Assembly (NCBI GenBank): GCA_023334545.1
Contig: JAADVB010000056.1
Coordinates: 23,211-87,210, forward strand
DNA length: 64,000 bases
Origin: Salisapilia sapeloensis
Taxonomy: Eukaryota; Oomycota; Peronosporomycetes; Peronosporales; Salisapiliaceae
Direction of reading: 5' to 3'
The notes beneath the pieces were generated by a model. That model ran no database searches. It saw only the letters and a program-made list of their open reading frames with translations, and was not told the DNA's origin. Shown here in pieces: positions 41,983-52,734 of this stretch (the first letter of the stretch is position 1; the number at the start of each line of letters is the position of its first letter). The translations under genes and the position numbers were made by a program.

Positions 41983-43338
41983 CGTTTCGATCGCTCTGTC
42001 GTTTTGGATAATGAACCGAGAGCAAGCTATCCTGTTTTGTGGGTGACGTGCTCCAGCTGGGAACCTTCGATATTTAATTCAACCTTACTGGGTTCACCGG
42101 GTGGTTCGGCTTGGCGCGCCGGCCGATGTCAGTGGTGGCCACGGAGGACGACTTGTGATGGAAGAGGAGCGAAGGTCTGATGCGCTTTTTTCTACTCGCG
42201 TGTACAGTAGAGAGAGCGCGACGAGAAAGAGTAGGAAGAGTGACACATGACGAGGGTTTCTACGGATTATGGCCCACGCATGGTACGCCCTGGTTTTTCC
42301 TTCCTATCGTGCATCGACTTGGCATTGTCGCGACGCAGACGCCCGACCATGTCCACGCTCAGACTACTTTTGTATATATCCAAATCATACAGATGTGATG
42401 ACGACAAAATATAACTAATGTCTGATCACGAGACCGTCTCGTTCGTCTGATCAGAAGCGTTGGCGAGGTTCCTTTCTGGCCATTAAAACCTTCCGGTAGA
42501 TGCCCAGCATGGCCTTATTTCGCGACCAGAAGATGTCGAGATTGGCCTCTTGATCGAAATGTTTTGCAATCGCCATCGGTTTTACAAATCACTGAACACC
42601 CACCTGATTTTTTAACTTGCTCTACGTCGACAGAGATGTGGTAAGGAGCGTTGCTCGCACACAATGCTTGCAAGATCGAGGCATATGATCACTAGATACA
42701 GTATGAGTGATCGTTCTTCTCTCATCCTTCACATGCAAATGGCCAGTTACGACAAGTTGACAAGATGCTATTTCGAATAAACAAATAAACATACAAATGG
42801 CCTAATTTAGACAAAAGAAATACTCTTTTCAATGACCATCCCCAAGTATTCTTTCGAGGCATATGGAAACCGACAAGACTTGTCTCCATAACTTGATGCA
42901 AGTCGTATCAACGTGTCAGGTAGGACGAGCTTCGTTTATTGTAATCCAACATGGCCACGCAATCGTGGACAGATGGGCTCGTACATGAACACGGTTTCTT
43001 CAATCGAGAGAGAGCGTCACGACATCCATCACCTAGCTGCAAGACACCAATCTTTTTCAAATATTCCAAGCACGACAAATGGTACGACGTTGTCCGACTT
43101 GTTCCTACCACCAAGACATGTCTTCGATTGGACCCGACAGAGTCTCACGCACTCGCTCACTCATACACAGCCGCACCAACTGGGATGTATCCAAGCATCC
43201 GAATGGATAGACTTGTCGTCTTCACGTAGAGCAAAGCAAATGGAATGATATGTTTCCTCAAGCGAAGGACAAGGCCGGAACGAAAGGTATCCTTGTCATG
43301 TCACAAGTATCCGAAATGGAAAGAGAACGTTGTTTGTT
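41983..43338. other. Gene-free interval with one micro-frame candidate
   Basis: About 1.36 kb between the MYB gene and the MFS transporter's 3' end. Only the small reverse frame at 42451-42576 looked protein-like. A short imperfect inverted repeat lies at about 42420-42455. Confidence 0.4.
42451..42576 (-). CDS. Possible micro-protein, 41 aa
   Basis: The reverse ATG at 42576 opens a 41-codon frame reading MAIAKHFDQEANLDIFWSRN, then KAMLGIYRKVLMARKEPRQRF. The mix of aromatic, aliphatic and basic residues is more protein-like than its surroundings. It could be the last exon of a longer gene or a small mitochondrial-type protein. No family is recognised. Confidence 0.25.
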   Translation of the reverse strand: MAIAKHFDQEANLDIFWSRNKAMLGIYRKVLMARKEPRQRF

Positions 43339-44751
43339 TTATTTCTCGACGGCGTGTTTCGTTAATGGAAGAAGCAAGAGTTCGACGACGAGGCCGACAA
43401 AGTAGACAAAGCTCGTGATGAAAAAGCACATGCGGTAGCCATACGCATCGATGATGTATCCACCGAGGACGGCACTTCCCGACCAGGAAAATACACTTAG
43501 ACCTTCCAACGAGTTCCAACGAGCTCGAACGTCTTTCGGGACAAAGTCCATGAGGATTGATCGACGGAGCGGCTGGGAGCAGCGCATCGTACCTCCTCGC
43601 ATGAGGAAGAGCGCGATCTGGAGGCCTAACGGTCGCGCGTACGTCATGCAAAAGAGACAGACGAGCGACATCCAGCGGGTGCTGACGATCATCGGCATGC
43701 GGCCAAAGGTTCGACTCAAGTGCTGTGCGGCAAAGGAGAGGCCCATGACGACGATCGGCTGGCACGTGAACAAGATGCTCATGTGGATAGGCGATAGACC
43801 GTACTCTTCGAGGAAAAAGAGAGGGAAGAAGTTGATGGTCATGCCGGCGCCATTGCTGATGATAAAGTCCGAGATGAAGAGCAGCAACGGTACGTGTTTC
43901 ACGGAGAAGCAGCCGATGGAAGCTGGCTCTGGACCGTCGTCTTTCACGCGTTCATCTAGCGCCGGGTCCGCGACGTTCACTAGCAACGACGTCGCTTCAC
44001 TCACTTTCTTCTCTTGTTCGCCTTCCGAATCGGAATAGTCATACTCGATCTCCATTCCATCTCCTTTTAACGTCGGCGTCTTTAACGGGTCTTCACTATG
44101 TCTACTACTACGTGCACCGTCCTCTTGCTGTGCGATCAACTGGTTCTCAAGCGCCAGGTCATCGTCGTATCGGAAGAGGAGGAGACTTGCGATGATGGCC
44201 ATGAGACACCCGAACTCAAGTACTGGCTGGAGCATACGTAGCTCCCACTCGTCTCCATAGTACAGGAAGAGTAGGATGGATAGGAATGGACCGAGGATCA
44301 TGGCGAGGTTGCTAATGTTGTATTTGATCATGAACGGGTAGGAGCGTTTGCCGTGCTCGATCGAGTCGGCAAAGAGTGCTTCCATCGCCGGGTTCTGGAA
44401 GGCCGAGAAGAGACCCCAGAGAGCAAACGCGACGTAGAGCAAGTTCATGTAATTGGCTTCGACGGCGTAGAACGTGAGGCCAGCAGTGAGGAGACCGATG
44501 ACAGCAGACACTTGAAGAATCGTGTCTCGACGGATCCTGTCCGCTAGATACCCCGACGGCAGTGTAAAAACAAGTTGTGACATACCTTGTATACCCTTGA
44601 CAATCCCCACGGGCTTATTCGATTCCGTCAGGACGTAGACATAGCCGGATAGAATCTGCTGGAAGAGGATACTACGTGCAGCCCATAGAAACAAGGTGAA
44701 CAAGTACGTGTTCTTGACGTTATGCGCAATGTTGGACCACCAAGACGGCAT
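43339..44751 (-). CDS. Major facilitator superfamily transporter
   Basis: 470 residues from the chosen start. Two groups of six hydrophobic segments flank a central acidic, Ser-rich loop (about residues 200-270, including EIEYDYSDSEGEQEKK), the usual MFS layout. The A-like loop motif between TM2 and TM3 reads GYLADRIRRDT. Substrate cannot be told. The frame also opens at 44850, but 44751 starts right before NIAHNVKNTYLFTLF, the normal MFS N-terminus, and leaves 128 rather than 29 bases to the divergent WD40 gene. An Inr-like CTCATTCGACCTGTTT on the reverse strand inside the longer version supports the shorter start. Confidence 0.85.
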   Translation of the reverse strand: MPSWWSNIAHNVKNTYLFTLFLWAARSILFQQILSGYVYVLTESNKPVGIVKGIQGMSQLVFTLPSGYLADRIRRDTILQVSAVIGLLTAGLTFYAVEANYMNLLYVAFALWGLFSAFQNPAMEALFADSIEHGKRSYPFMIKYNISNLAMILGPFLSILLFLYYGDEWELRMLQPVLEFGCLMAIIASLLLFRYDDDLALENQLIAQQEDGARSSRHSEDPLKTPTLKGDGMEIEYDYSDSEGEQEKKVSEATSLLVNVADPALDERVKDDGPEPASIGCFSVKHVPLLLFISDFIISNGAGMTINFFPLFFLEEYGLSPIHMSILFTCQPIVVMGLSFAAQHLSRTFGRMPMIVSTRWMSLVCLFCMTYARPLGLQIALFLMRGGTMRCSQPLRRSILMDFVPKDVRARWNSLEGLSVFSWSGSAVLGGYIIDAYGYRMCFFITSFVYFVGLVVELLLLPLTKHAVEK

Positions 44752-44879
44752 GATCGAGCGATGAGCAGCAAGAGGACGAATGCGTCTAAACAGGTCGAAT
44801 GAGGCGTTGGAGCGTCGTGCTTGGTACGATAGTGGTACATGTACACTCATCTTTCGTCTTCGCCCTCTCCAGTCGGCTC

Positions 44880-46980
44880 ATGGACGACTCGAGCGCTAGT
44901 AAGGCCGTGGGGGAACCCCAATGGTCTCATGTGGGCTACCACCACACGACGATTCCCCCCGAGATCACGTTTGACTCTTCCCACCCCCAGATCAAACGCG
45001 ACTTGCTCGCGATGATCGCGCAGTACCTCGAATCGGAAGGTCTGTCGCTGTCCAGTGCGACTGTGCAGGATGAGGCGAACGTCTCTCTTCTCCACCGATC
45101 TCAGCATAAGGATGCCTTGAAGCGTATGAGCACAGGTAGGTGCTTCTAATCACGTATAAATGGATGGAGCTGATGCATGGCTCGTAGGTATCTTGGAGGG
45201 CGACTGGGGTCTCGTGTCCAAGCTTTTGCATAAGCATTTTTCGCATAAACTCGCACCTCATCAAGGCTTTCTCTATGCTGTTTGCAAGCAAGAGTATTTA
45301 GAATTGATTGATCGTCAGGAATTTCAAAAAGCTTTTACGTTCCTCACGACGCATCTCAAGCCTTTAGAAAAGATCGGGAATGCGAGTAACCGGCGCGAGT
45401 TTAAAGAATTATGTTACTTGCTTACTTGTAAGAGCGTCAACGAGAGTGAATACTTTCGAGAATGGACGGGTGTCGTCAAGTCTCGCGAGCGGCTAGTAGA
45501 TGTACTCAAGTATACGTTCCAATTAGAAGATATGCTGCATACGAATGCTCATGCTAGTGACGAAGATCAGAGTGATGACTTGACTATGATGCCACAAGGT
45601 CGTCTCGTCCAACTCCTCCATCAGGCAGTCGCCTATCAGATGGAGTTCAGTCGATATCATCCCAAGACGATCCCCAAGCTCAAGTCTCTCTCGCGAGACT
45701 ACGAGTGCGAGGTGCTGCCGAACCAAGTCAAGACCACGTACGCTGGTCACGAAGCCAACGTTAAGTACACGACGTTCATCGGTCAGGACGGCGAGATCCT
45801 CGCGTCGGGGAGCAGCGACGCCAGCATTAAACTGTGGCCGGTCGAGTGCCCCGGACCGAGCGAAGGCGACGGCGTCGGACAGTTGTGTCCATCGCCTCTG
45901 CGCACGCTAAGCGGACACAACTCGCGTGTGTGGTACATGACAGCGAACAAGGCTGGCAATCGCCTGTGCTCTGCCAGTGGCGACGGCACAGTCAAGATGT
46001 GGGACCTTCGGGACGTCGTGGACGACTTCCATCGTCGTCAGGCGGAGACTGATGATGGCCTGAGTGGTATTCGCAGCTCGTTGCTGACGTCAAACCCAGC
46101 CAGTGCGATCACGACGAAGAACTTATGTGTCTTGACACTGTCGTCTCCGAACGGAGGAGACTTGTACAGCGTCAATCTGCATCCGTCTGAGAGTCATATC
46201 GTCACCTCTGGATACGATCAGACCGTCCGGCTGTTCGATTTGAATACTGGTGTCCTCTGCAAGTCGTTTCGAGGACACACGGCGTCTGTGTGTGACTCCA
46301 AGTTTAACATGTATGCCAACTTGTTGGTAAGTGGTGCCAAGGACGGAACGATCCGGCTGTGGGATATCCTCTCGGGCCTGTGCGTCCATACGCTCAAGCA
46401 GACGCTGGGCGAAGTGACGTCTGTGAGCTTGGGCTCGGACGGATATACGCTCCTGAGTGGCTCTCGCAACAATAGTAATAGGATCTGGGACTTGCGTATG
46501 CTCAGCGGGCCTCGACAGCACCTCACGGTCTCATCGACGAGCGGCAGTAGCACGGACATGTCGAGTCTGCAGCACGCACATTCGAATACGAGTGCCGTGT
46601 CGCTTGCTGCGACTGCGAACGGGTCTAGTCTCCCGCATACGCTGACGAGTGGGTCGTCTGTGTTTAACATGAATGGCACGGGAGGAGGTCGAGCGAGCGT
46701 CGGCCCTGTACGACGCTTTAAAGGACAACAGAATACGGCCAAGAACATCATTCGAGCGTCCTTTGGACCGCGAGAAGCGTTTGTCATTGGCGGATCGGAA
46801 GACGGACTGGTGTATGTGTGGGAAGCAGCGACTGGCAAGTTGCTTGAGAAGCTACGGGGCCATGGAGGAGTTACGTACAATGCGCAGTGGCATGAGAAGC
46901 AAGCGTTGTTGGCTACAAGTTCCCACGACGCGACGGTCAAGACGTGGTGGTGGCAAGATCCATATCGAGGATCGGCGTAG
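44880..46980 (+). CDS. LisH-CTLH-WD40 repeat protein (SMU1/WDR26-type architecture)
   Basis: Exons 44880-45135 and 45188-46980 (52-nt intron GTAGGT...CGTAG) give 682 aa. Residues about 35-66 form a LisH motif (KRDLLAMIAQYLESEGLSLS), followed by a CTLH region (ILEGDWGLVSKLLHKHF) and a helical linker (GRLVQLLHQAVAYQMEFSRY) like that of SMU1. From about residue 280 there are seven or so WD40 blades, for example AGHEANVKYTTFIGQDGEIL, LCSASGDGTVKMWDLRD, SGAKDGTIRLWDIL and the closing TSSHDATVKTWWWQDP. A Ser/Thr/Gly-rich insert (about 540-590) interrupts the propeller. SMU1 acts in splicing and WDR26 in the CTLH E3 ligase; the sequence does not let me choose. The upstream ATG at 44799 was rejected because it overlaps the divergent MFS gene. 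Confidence 0.8.
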
Positions 46981-47213
46981 ACTCTAGTACTTGATCAAGA
47001 TACTTATTCGTACCCTTTCGCCTTGGTCCTATCCCGTTGCTTATCTACATGATCCCGTCCTTTCGCTTGTTCCGCTGACTAGTCGAGATGTGGCTACATT
47101 CTTGTCAAGTAGTTTATATATGACTTTACATCTCCTATTGCTACTAGACGCTACTCAAGAACGGAAATAGAGTCGATATCGATGTGTCTCATGCTCGACA
47201 AGTGGCTGGAAAT

Positions 47214-48129
47214 ATGGAATCTTGGGCACCATCTTCTGTGCATCCCAGTCGGACGGTATACTTTAATCAAGTCAAATTGCGTGTCATCGGTCTAAACTGG
47301 CCATTTGATCATTTTCAAGGCCTGTCAGTCTTTATTTGACGGAGGAAGAAGCAAGCTGGCGACGCATATTAAAGGAAAGCGTATTGAACTCTTTCGTCCG
47401 AATGGACAGCTCATCCGGTTGCCTATGAGCGGTGGTACGAATGCTGAGGCCTGGAGTGAAGAGGAGCATGATCGTTTTTTAAATGCCATCCAGCAGTACC
47501 CGAACAAACCGTGGAGCTACATCTCGCAGGTCATCGGGACACGTAGCGTTGATCAAGTGCATACGCACTTTCAAAAGTATCGAAAGCGCGTCGAACTTTT
47601 CCGACAGGAAGAGCTTGAGGGGCAGAATATGGAACCCTTACGCCACGACATGGAGCCACCGACGAGTGCTTGTATGACGTACGAGGACCCGTTGCCGACG
47701 AGCCTCAGTATCGATATGGACGAACCGATGGAGTTCTCTCGACAGCGTTCGCTCAGTGCGCCATCACTTAGCGACTTGGACGACGTCGCCATGTCCTTGG
47801 GCGAGCCTTTGTCTGTCTCGAGTGACGTGCCGTCGACAGCCCCCATCCAGCTCTTAAAGGATCTCAATCGTGACTCTCAATCGAGCCAGTGCTCGTTTCG
47901 CATGGAATCGCTCATTGAAGCGACACCTACGTGTTGCGGACATGAGAAACGAGAGCCCGTAAACGTCGGTGAGCGCTTTTCAGCGCTCGAGAAACGAATG
48001 AGTAGTGGTGAGCGAGACCGTCTTTTGCAGCAATTATCATCCGGTAGTCTCCGTTCAGCAGCTTTGAAACGTGAGTCGAACTTTTACTTTCGTGGTTCGC
48101 TTCAGAATCAATTCCATCCATGCTCCTAG
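47214..48129 (+). CDS. Single-MYB SHAQKYF-class-like protein, two exons
   Basis: Exons 47214-47255 and 47320-48129 (64-nt intron GTATAC...TTCAAG) give 283 aa; an alternative acceptor nine bases later is also in frame. Without splicing the frame begins only at a TTG. The MYB repeat reads AWSEEEHDRFLNAIQQYPNK, then PWSYISQVIGTRSVDQVHTHF and QKYRKRVEL, so the SHAQKYF motif appears as THFQKYR. Upstream RPNGQLIRLPMSG matches the MYB at 41.3-42.0 kb. The remainder is acidic and Ser-rich, with a late amphipathic segment (GERFSALEKRMSSGERDRLL). A nuclear DNA-binding role is inferred. It converges with the RNA-ligase-like gene, 72 bases apart. Confidence 0.8.
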
Positions 48130-48201
48130 TTTGGATGGAAAGAACGAGTAGCAACTAGTAGCGTCTTGGGTGGAGATAGGAAGAGAAAATGAAATAAACC
48201 G

Positions 48202-49785
48202 TTACGATTCAATTTTATCATGTGTCAAGTGGTCCGTCACGTTGGTCTGGTGAAGGAAGTCGCTCCAAACTTCTGGAAATAAGTCCGCGACACGACGTTT
48301 ATCGACGTTATGGGCGATGACAAAGCGGAGGAAACGGAGGCCTAAGTCACGATAGAATGTCATCGTTTGTGTGGAAATGTCGAGGAACTGTTGGATCTTG
48401 GTGAAGCGAGATTGGAGTTGATTCGAGACTTTCGAGATAGCGTCTTGTCCTTTGCTCTTTTCGACTTGGAGCATGAGCGACTTAGCTTTCTCTCGAATCG
48501 CTCGGAGACAAACGTACCAAACACTCTTGTGTTTCTCTAGTCCCATGACACTTCCGTCTGCATCGACGTAGAGAAGGACACTACCTTCCACCTGTGTCGT
48601 GTACTTGAGTCGTTTCATCTCTTTATCTAACTCGGATAAGTCGTCAAACACTTGGAAGTCGACGGTCGAGACGCCAAGGTGTTGGAAGAGATCGTACGCT
48701 AGGACTGGATTTAGACACACCTCATCGTTCGTATGGAGTAGATCCCAGTGAGGAAGGACGAGACCGTAGAGGACGAGAGTGTTGCGACTGACAATGTCCG
48801 ATAGCTTTTGTACATGTTGATGGTCTAGACATAAAATCTCAAAGCATGCCGTGGCAGACGTTTGCCATAGAAAGTCACAAAAGACACGTCGCTTATCTTC
48901 CGATAAGGTCGATAGGAGGTGGAAGAAAGCTTGCGCAATGTCAGCAGCGATCGGAAATGGATCATTACCGGTAACCGAGATGGAATGTTGTCTAGAGGTA
49001 CTTATGTCGTCTTCGCTTGATAGGAAGAAGTGTGTATTCTTGGAACCGATGGCGTACAAATAGGTATCGTCACTGCGTTTAAAGACACGGACGTGAGCTG
49101 CTTCGCCATTCGCTTTGCTGGTCCGAATGACGGACGTTGCGTTTGCTTTCGGCTGACTAAAGTACATGCCGACGTTGGCTGTACTTGTGGCAGTAGTATC
49201 AGAGGCTTGCTTCTTATTCTTACTCTTCTTGGAGCTTTGGACGTTCTTAATCTGGAGCTCTCCATCGTCTTCTTGACCGGAGAACTTGCGAAGACCACGT
49301 ATGACTGGGAAATACAATGCTTCCTGCTTCTCGTCGTTCACGATTTTACATATAAAGTTTCCACGAGGAAGATACTGTCGGCAGTAGTCGTTATCAGCGT
49401 ATACAGAGTCATCTGGTCGTCCTCTCTTGCCAACACTAATGTCATATCCTTCTTCCAACCCGCCGATGCAAGTGACTTGGGAAGCGATTGGACGTGTTTT
49501 GATCTGAACCTGCTTCGAGAGAAGTTGAGCGTGCTCCAATTGATCTTTCCACTGCTCATTCTCTTGTTTAATCCAGTCGGTGAATGTACTGCAGTCGCTA
49601 TTATGCGATTGCATCGATGTCGTGAGCTGCCAATAACCTCGATGGAGGTGTGGCACGTGACTCATCGTACTCGTCTCTTCTGTTGCATTACGAATGATCT
49701 CTTGTAATACATCTTCTACATTGTTTGTAAAGGCAGGAGGCGGAGGAACAAAGGAAAGGTTCGCGTGGGTACTTGACTGCGTCAT
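48202..49785 (-). CDS. Divergent RNA-ligase-like nucleotidyltransferase protein
   Basis: 527 residues, single exon; no close family came to mind at first, but the order of motifs matches the adenylyltransferase module of Trl1/Rnl1-type RNA ligases. Seen in order: YLPRGNFI and FPVIRGLRKFSG (about 138-170; compare ARGLF and RGYDKFF), VFKRSDDTYLYAIGSKNTHF (about 234-253; Lys236 at the place of the KxNG/KxDG nucleotidyl-lysine, and GSKN like the following SKxS), ATACFEILCL with NTLVLYGL (about 311-342; Glu316 at motif IV), and VEGSVLLYVDADG with GLEKHKSVWYVCLRAI (about 399-430; like the motif V EGxV and KxKxxxYxxxR). The Gly of motif I is missing, so activity is not assured. No kinase or phosphodiesterase domain as in fungal tRNA ligase is fused. 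The first 90 residues and the 180-225 Ser/Lys-rich insert are probably disordered. Confidence 0.55.
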   Translation of the reverse strand: MTQSSTHANLSFVPPPPAFTNNVEDVLQEIIRNATEETSTMSHVPHLHRGYWQLTTSMQSHNSDCSTFTDWIKQENEQWKDQLEHAQLLSKQVQIKTRPIASQVTCIGGLEEGYDISVGKRGRPDDSVYADNDYCRQYLPRGNFICKIVNDEKQEALYFPVIRGLRKFSGQEDDGELQIKNVQSSKKSKNKKQASDTTATSTANVGMYFSQPKANATSVIRTSKANGEAAHVRVFKRSDDTYLYAIGSKNTHFFLSSEDDISTSRQHSISVTGNDPFPIAADIAQAFFHLLSTLSEDKRRVFCDFLWQTSATACFEILCLDHQHVQKLSDIVSRNTLVLYGLVLPHWDLLHTNDEVCLNPVLAYDLFQHLGVSTVDFQVFDDLSELDKEMKRLKYTTQVEGSVLLYVDADGSVMGLEKHKSVWYVCLRAIREKAKSLMLQVEKSKGQDAISKVSNQLQSRFTKIQQFLDISTQTMTFYRDLGLRFLRFVIAHNVDKRRVADLFPEVWSDFLHQTNVTDHLTHDKIES

Positions 49786-49878
49786 GATGAGCTCGTGGAT
49801 ACATGCGACCAGGTAATGCTGTCAAGTGATTTCCACCAATGAAAACCAGCTATTTGTATTTCTTCCAACCAAACAACG

Positions 49879-51239
49879 CTAGTCGTAAATCTCCTCTAGA
49901 TCACCAGAAGTCCAGGTCATCGCGCCGGCTTTACGGATAGCTTCGTCGAAACACCTCATATCCACCTGCTCGACCTCGTTACGAACAGCTAGCATCGCTG
50001 CTTCATTCACAACACTGGCCAATTGCGCACCCGATCGCTGGTTACCTTCGGCACACCTTCGTGCGACCTGACGCAGATCGACCTCCGGCGCCACCTTGAC
50101 GCCTCGACAATGGACCTTTAAGATCTCTTCTCGACCATCTAGATCCGGTAGACCTACATGAACATGTCTGTCGAATCGTCCTGGTCTCAACAGTGCTGCA
50201 TCTAAAACTTCCGGACGGTTCGTTGCGGCGATGACAAGTACGGTACTGTCTTCATCTTCATCCGACGCCGATTGATGCTGGAATGTATCGAATCCGTCCA
50301 TCTCGGTCAAGAGTTGGTTTAACGTTTGTTCCCGTTCGTCATTCGAATTAAGACCTCCACGTGCTTTTGCAAGTGCATCAATTTCATCGATAAAGATGAT
50401 ACACTTGCGATGCTGCGAGGCTTGTGTGAAGAGATCACGCACTCGTGCTGCACCTCTACCAACGAGCATCTCGACAAAGTCGGAGGCAGAGCAAAAGAGG
50501 AACGCAACATTGGCTTCCGACGCCACAGCTCTTGCTAAGAGTGTCTTACCAGTGCCACTAGGTCCACATAAGAGCACTCCTTTCGGCACTCGAGCGCCCA
50601 TGGACGTGTATTTCGTAGGGTTTCGTAGGAAATCGACAACTTCCTCCAGCTCTCGTCGAGCAGAGTCGATACCAGCAACGTCTGAGAAGGAGATATGCTG
50701 CGACGTCCGTCCGTCTGGATGCAGTCGCTTGTTCCGGCCACTGCTCTTGCCTACGCCTTTGCCATCGCTAAAGAGCTTGCGTAGCATAAAGTAGGTCAAG
50801 CCCAGGTATCTAAAATGGAATTAGCAATTGGAAATGAGAGAATTCGGTGAAATGTGTACGCAAAGGGGAGGATGGTCATGAGCATCGGGAGCAGACGAGT
50901 GGAAGATGGTGGTTGGAGAGCACCAAAGTGAACGTCGGATTCGGCTAGGAGGTTGGTGACGTACGTAGTGGTGGTACGTGGTGGTAATTGGACTCGATAG
51001 GACGAGTTATTCGCGATGACGACGCAATGGTTTGGAGCGACGAGGACTTTGTCCACGCGTTTGTCTTTAATGTCACGTAGAAGTTCACTAAAGAGTTTCC
51101 AGGGCGATTCAGCGATGGTCTGTTTGCGACTGGAAGATAGGAACTGGAGCAAGTAGGATCGAAGTGTACTCGTTCCTTTGCTCAATAGCACGATCGCCCC
51201 AATGGACAGGAGCACTTGGCGTACTCTTTTCACGTTCAT
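49879..51239 (-). CDS. FtsH-like AAA+ protein lacking the M41 peptidase domain
   Basis: Exons 51239-50860 and 50809-49879 (50-nt intron GTACAC...TTTTAG) give 436 aa. The N-terminus has one hydrophobic segment ([14 protein letters not shown]), a small intermembrane-type domain and a second hydrophobic segment spanning the intron ([19 protein letters not shown]). Then comes the FtsH AAA module: [20 protein letters not shown], Walker A GPSGTGKT, pore-loop region [17 protein letters not shown], Walker B IIFIDEID, sensor [20 protein letters not shown], and the small helical domain ending near EEIYD. Normal FtsH/m-AAA proteases continue with a zinc HEXXH peptidase of about 200 residues; here the gene stops. 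The ATPase motifs are intact, so it may unfold or chaperone membrane proteins without cutting. The frame is open to a GTG at 51320, but 51239 is the first ATG. Confidence 0.85.
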
Positions 51240-52734
51240 AGTGACTTGTTGGTGGATGTACTTGTTTAATACAGGTAAAGTAGGAGAGAGAAATGATTGT
51301 GATGAAAGTAGAGCAAGCACGAGGTAGGATGGATCGATCGGACTGGGAGATCGATGACTTGAGATTCACGAATATTGGTCGGACGGAGTGTATACTAAAC
51401 TGAAGTGAACGGAGTGTAGCCATGTGGGATCCATAGCTCCATGCATAATCGAGATGAGTACGTGGCTTTGATGTACAGCTTACCACTTGTGCTAGACTTT
51501 AGATTGTAGATGAATAAAGCCTTGTTGTTGCTTCCTATGATCAAATGCTACACTTATTCGAATGCAAACGTCCTATACAATCCGTGTTGTCGATGGATGG
51601 AAATCGTATACACAACTTGTATCATGGAGTAGAGCTTTACCTAGGACACTGTGCGTTCTGATCAAGGTTTAGATATTCAGAAGACCATTTAATCAAATCC
51701 ATGGGAGTTTGATGAAACATCAGAAATAGCTTAGTCAATGCTGGTAATTCTTGCCAAGGACATCTTTGGATCAAGCAAGAACACGCGCTCTAGTAGGATG
51801 GACACCGTCACGTCGAGTTGCTTGAAGTTCAGCATCTGGTTTAGCGGCGCAGCAGTGCCCATTGCAACAATATCGCTTGTCTTTACTTGTTGACTAAGTT
51901 GAGCAATTCGTTTGCCTGGTAACCAAGCGTCAGCTTCAAGTATAGGCATAGCTCAGTGCTCTTGCTTTTTATAAACTATCTATGAAGTCGATCCAGTAAT
52001 TCTTGTGGGTGCGACCACCATTTTTAAAGCTAGGTGCATACTCGCATCATATCGCTAGTTGCATTGCCTTAAGTAACTCTGTCTAGATAGTCACATTCGG
52101 CGATCGTTCCTGAAAGTATCCGCCATCGGACCTTATTGCAAAGATGAAGAGGGATCGATGTTAAAGTAGACTGGCATGACTTCACGTCTGCATCCAAGTT
52201 GAAAACACGTCGGCTTATAGAATGAATGGAAGCGTTTTTGTAGCGTAGATGCTGCAAAAGAAACCCGAGTATCCTTGCTAACCAGATCGCTGAATATAGT
52301 AGAAGTGTGTGCATGTTGCAGAGTCGTGTAGAGATTAAACTTACTAGAAAACAGTAGTTGGGAAAATGATGTCTTGACAAACGCTTCGACGCTATGTGGT
52401 TGAAGATAGTAGTTCAATCAGTACAAGAGATACGACTCTTGTTATCACTAGCATCTTTTGTAAAGTAGACTGCCAATGCCAGTGCTCTAAAGCTTGTGTC
52501 CTATCCGACATTGGTGGGTAGAAAGATCGAGTATGGTGATTATTAATGAATGTAATGTCATTATATGGCTTCGAGCACCGAATACGGTTATTGTCTGATT
52601 CTTGAATGACTAGAGTTAAAGGAGTTCTATCAGCAACTGGTTATCGTCAACACGCTAGAGTGTTCTCAGCTCCTATATGAATCCTATCCTCATTCTTCGT
52701 TTTGCTCCCAAGGCCGCAGAGCTTCACTTTAATC
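51240..52734. other. Gene-free interval
   Basis: About 1.5 kb. Reverse frames at 51731-51949 and 52069-52417 show no family resemblance and may be remnants of something unrecognised. The carboxylesterase promoter lies at the right end. Confidence 0.4.

Noticed and set aside
44799-44879. Upstream in-frame ATG of the LisH-WD40 gene
   Set aside because: It would put the N-terminus inside the divergent MFS gene's 5' region, and the added residues have no LisH-protein resemblance.
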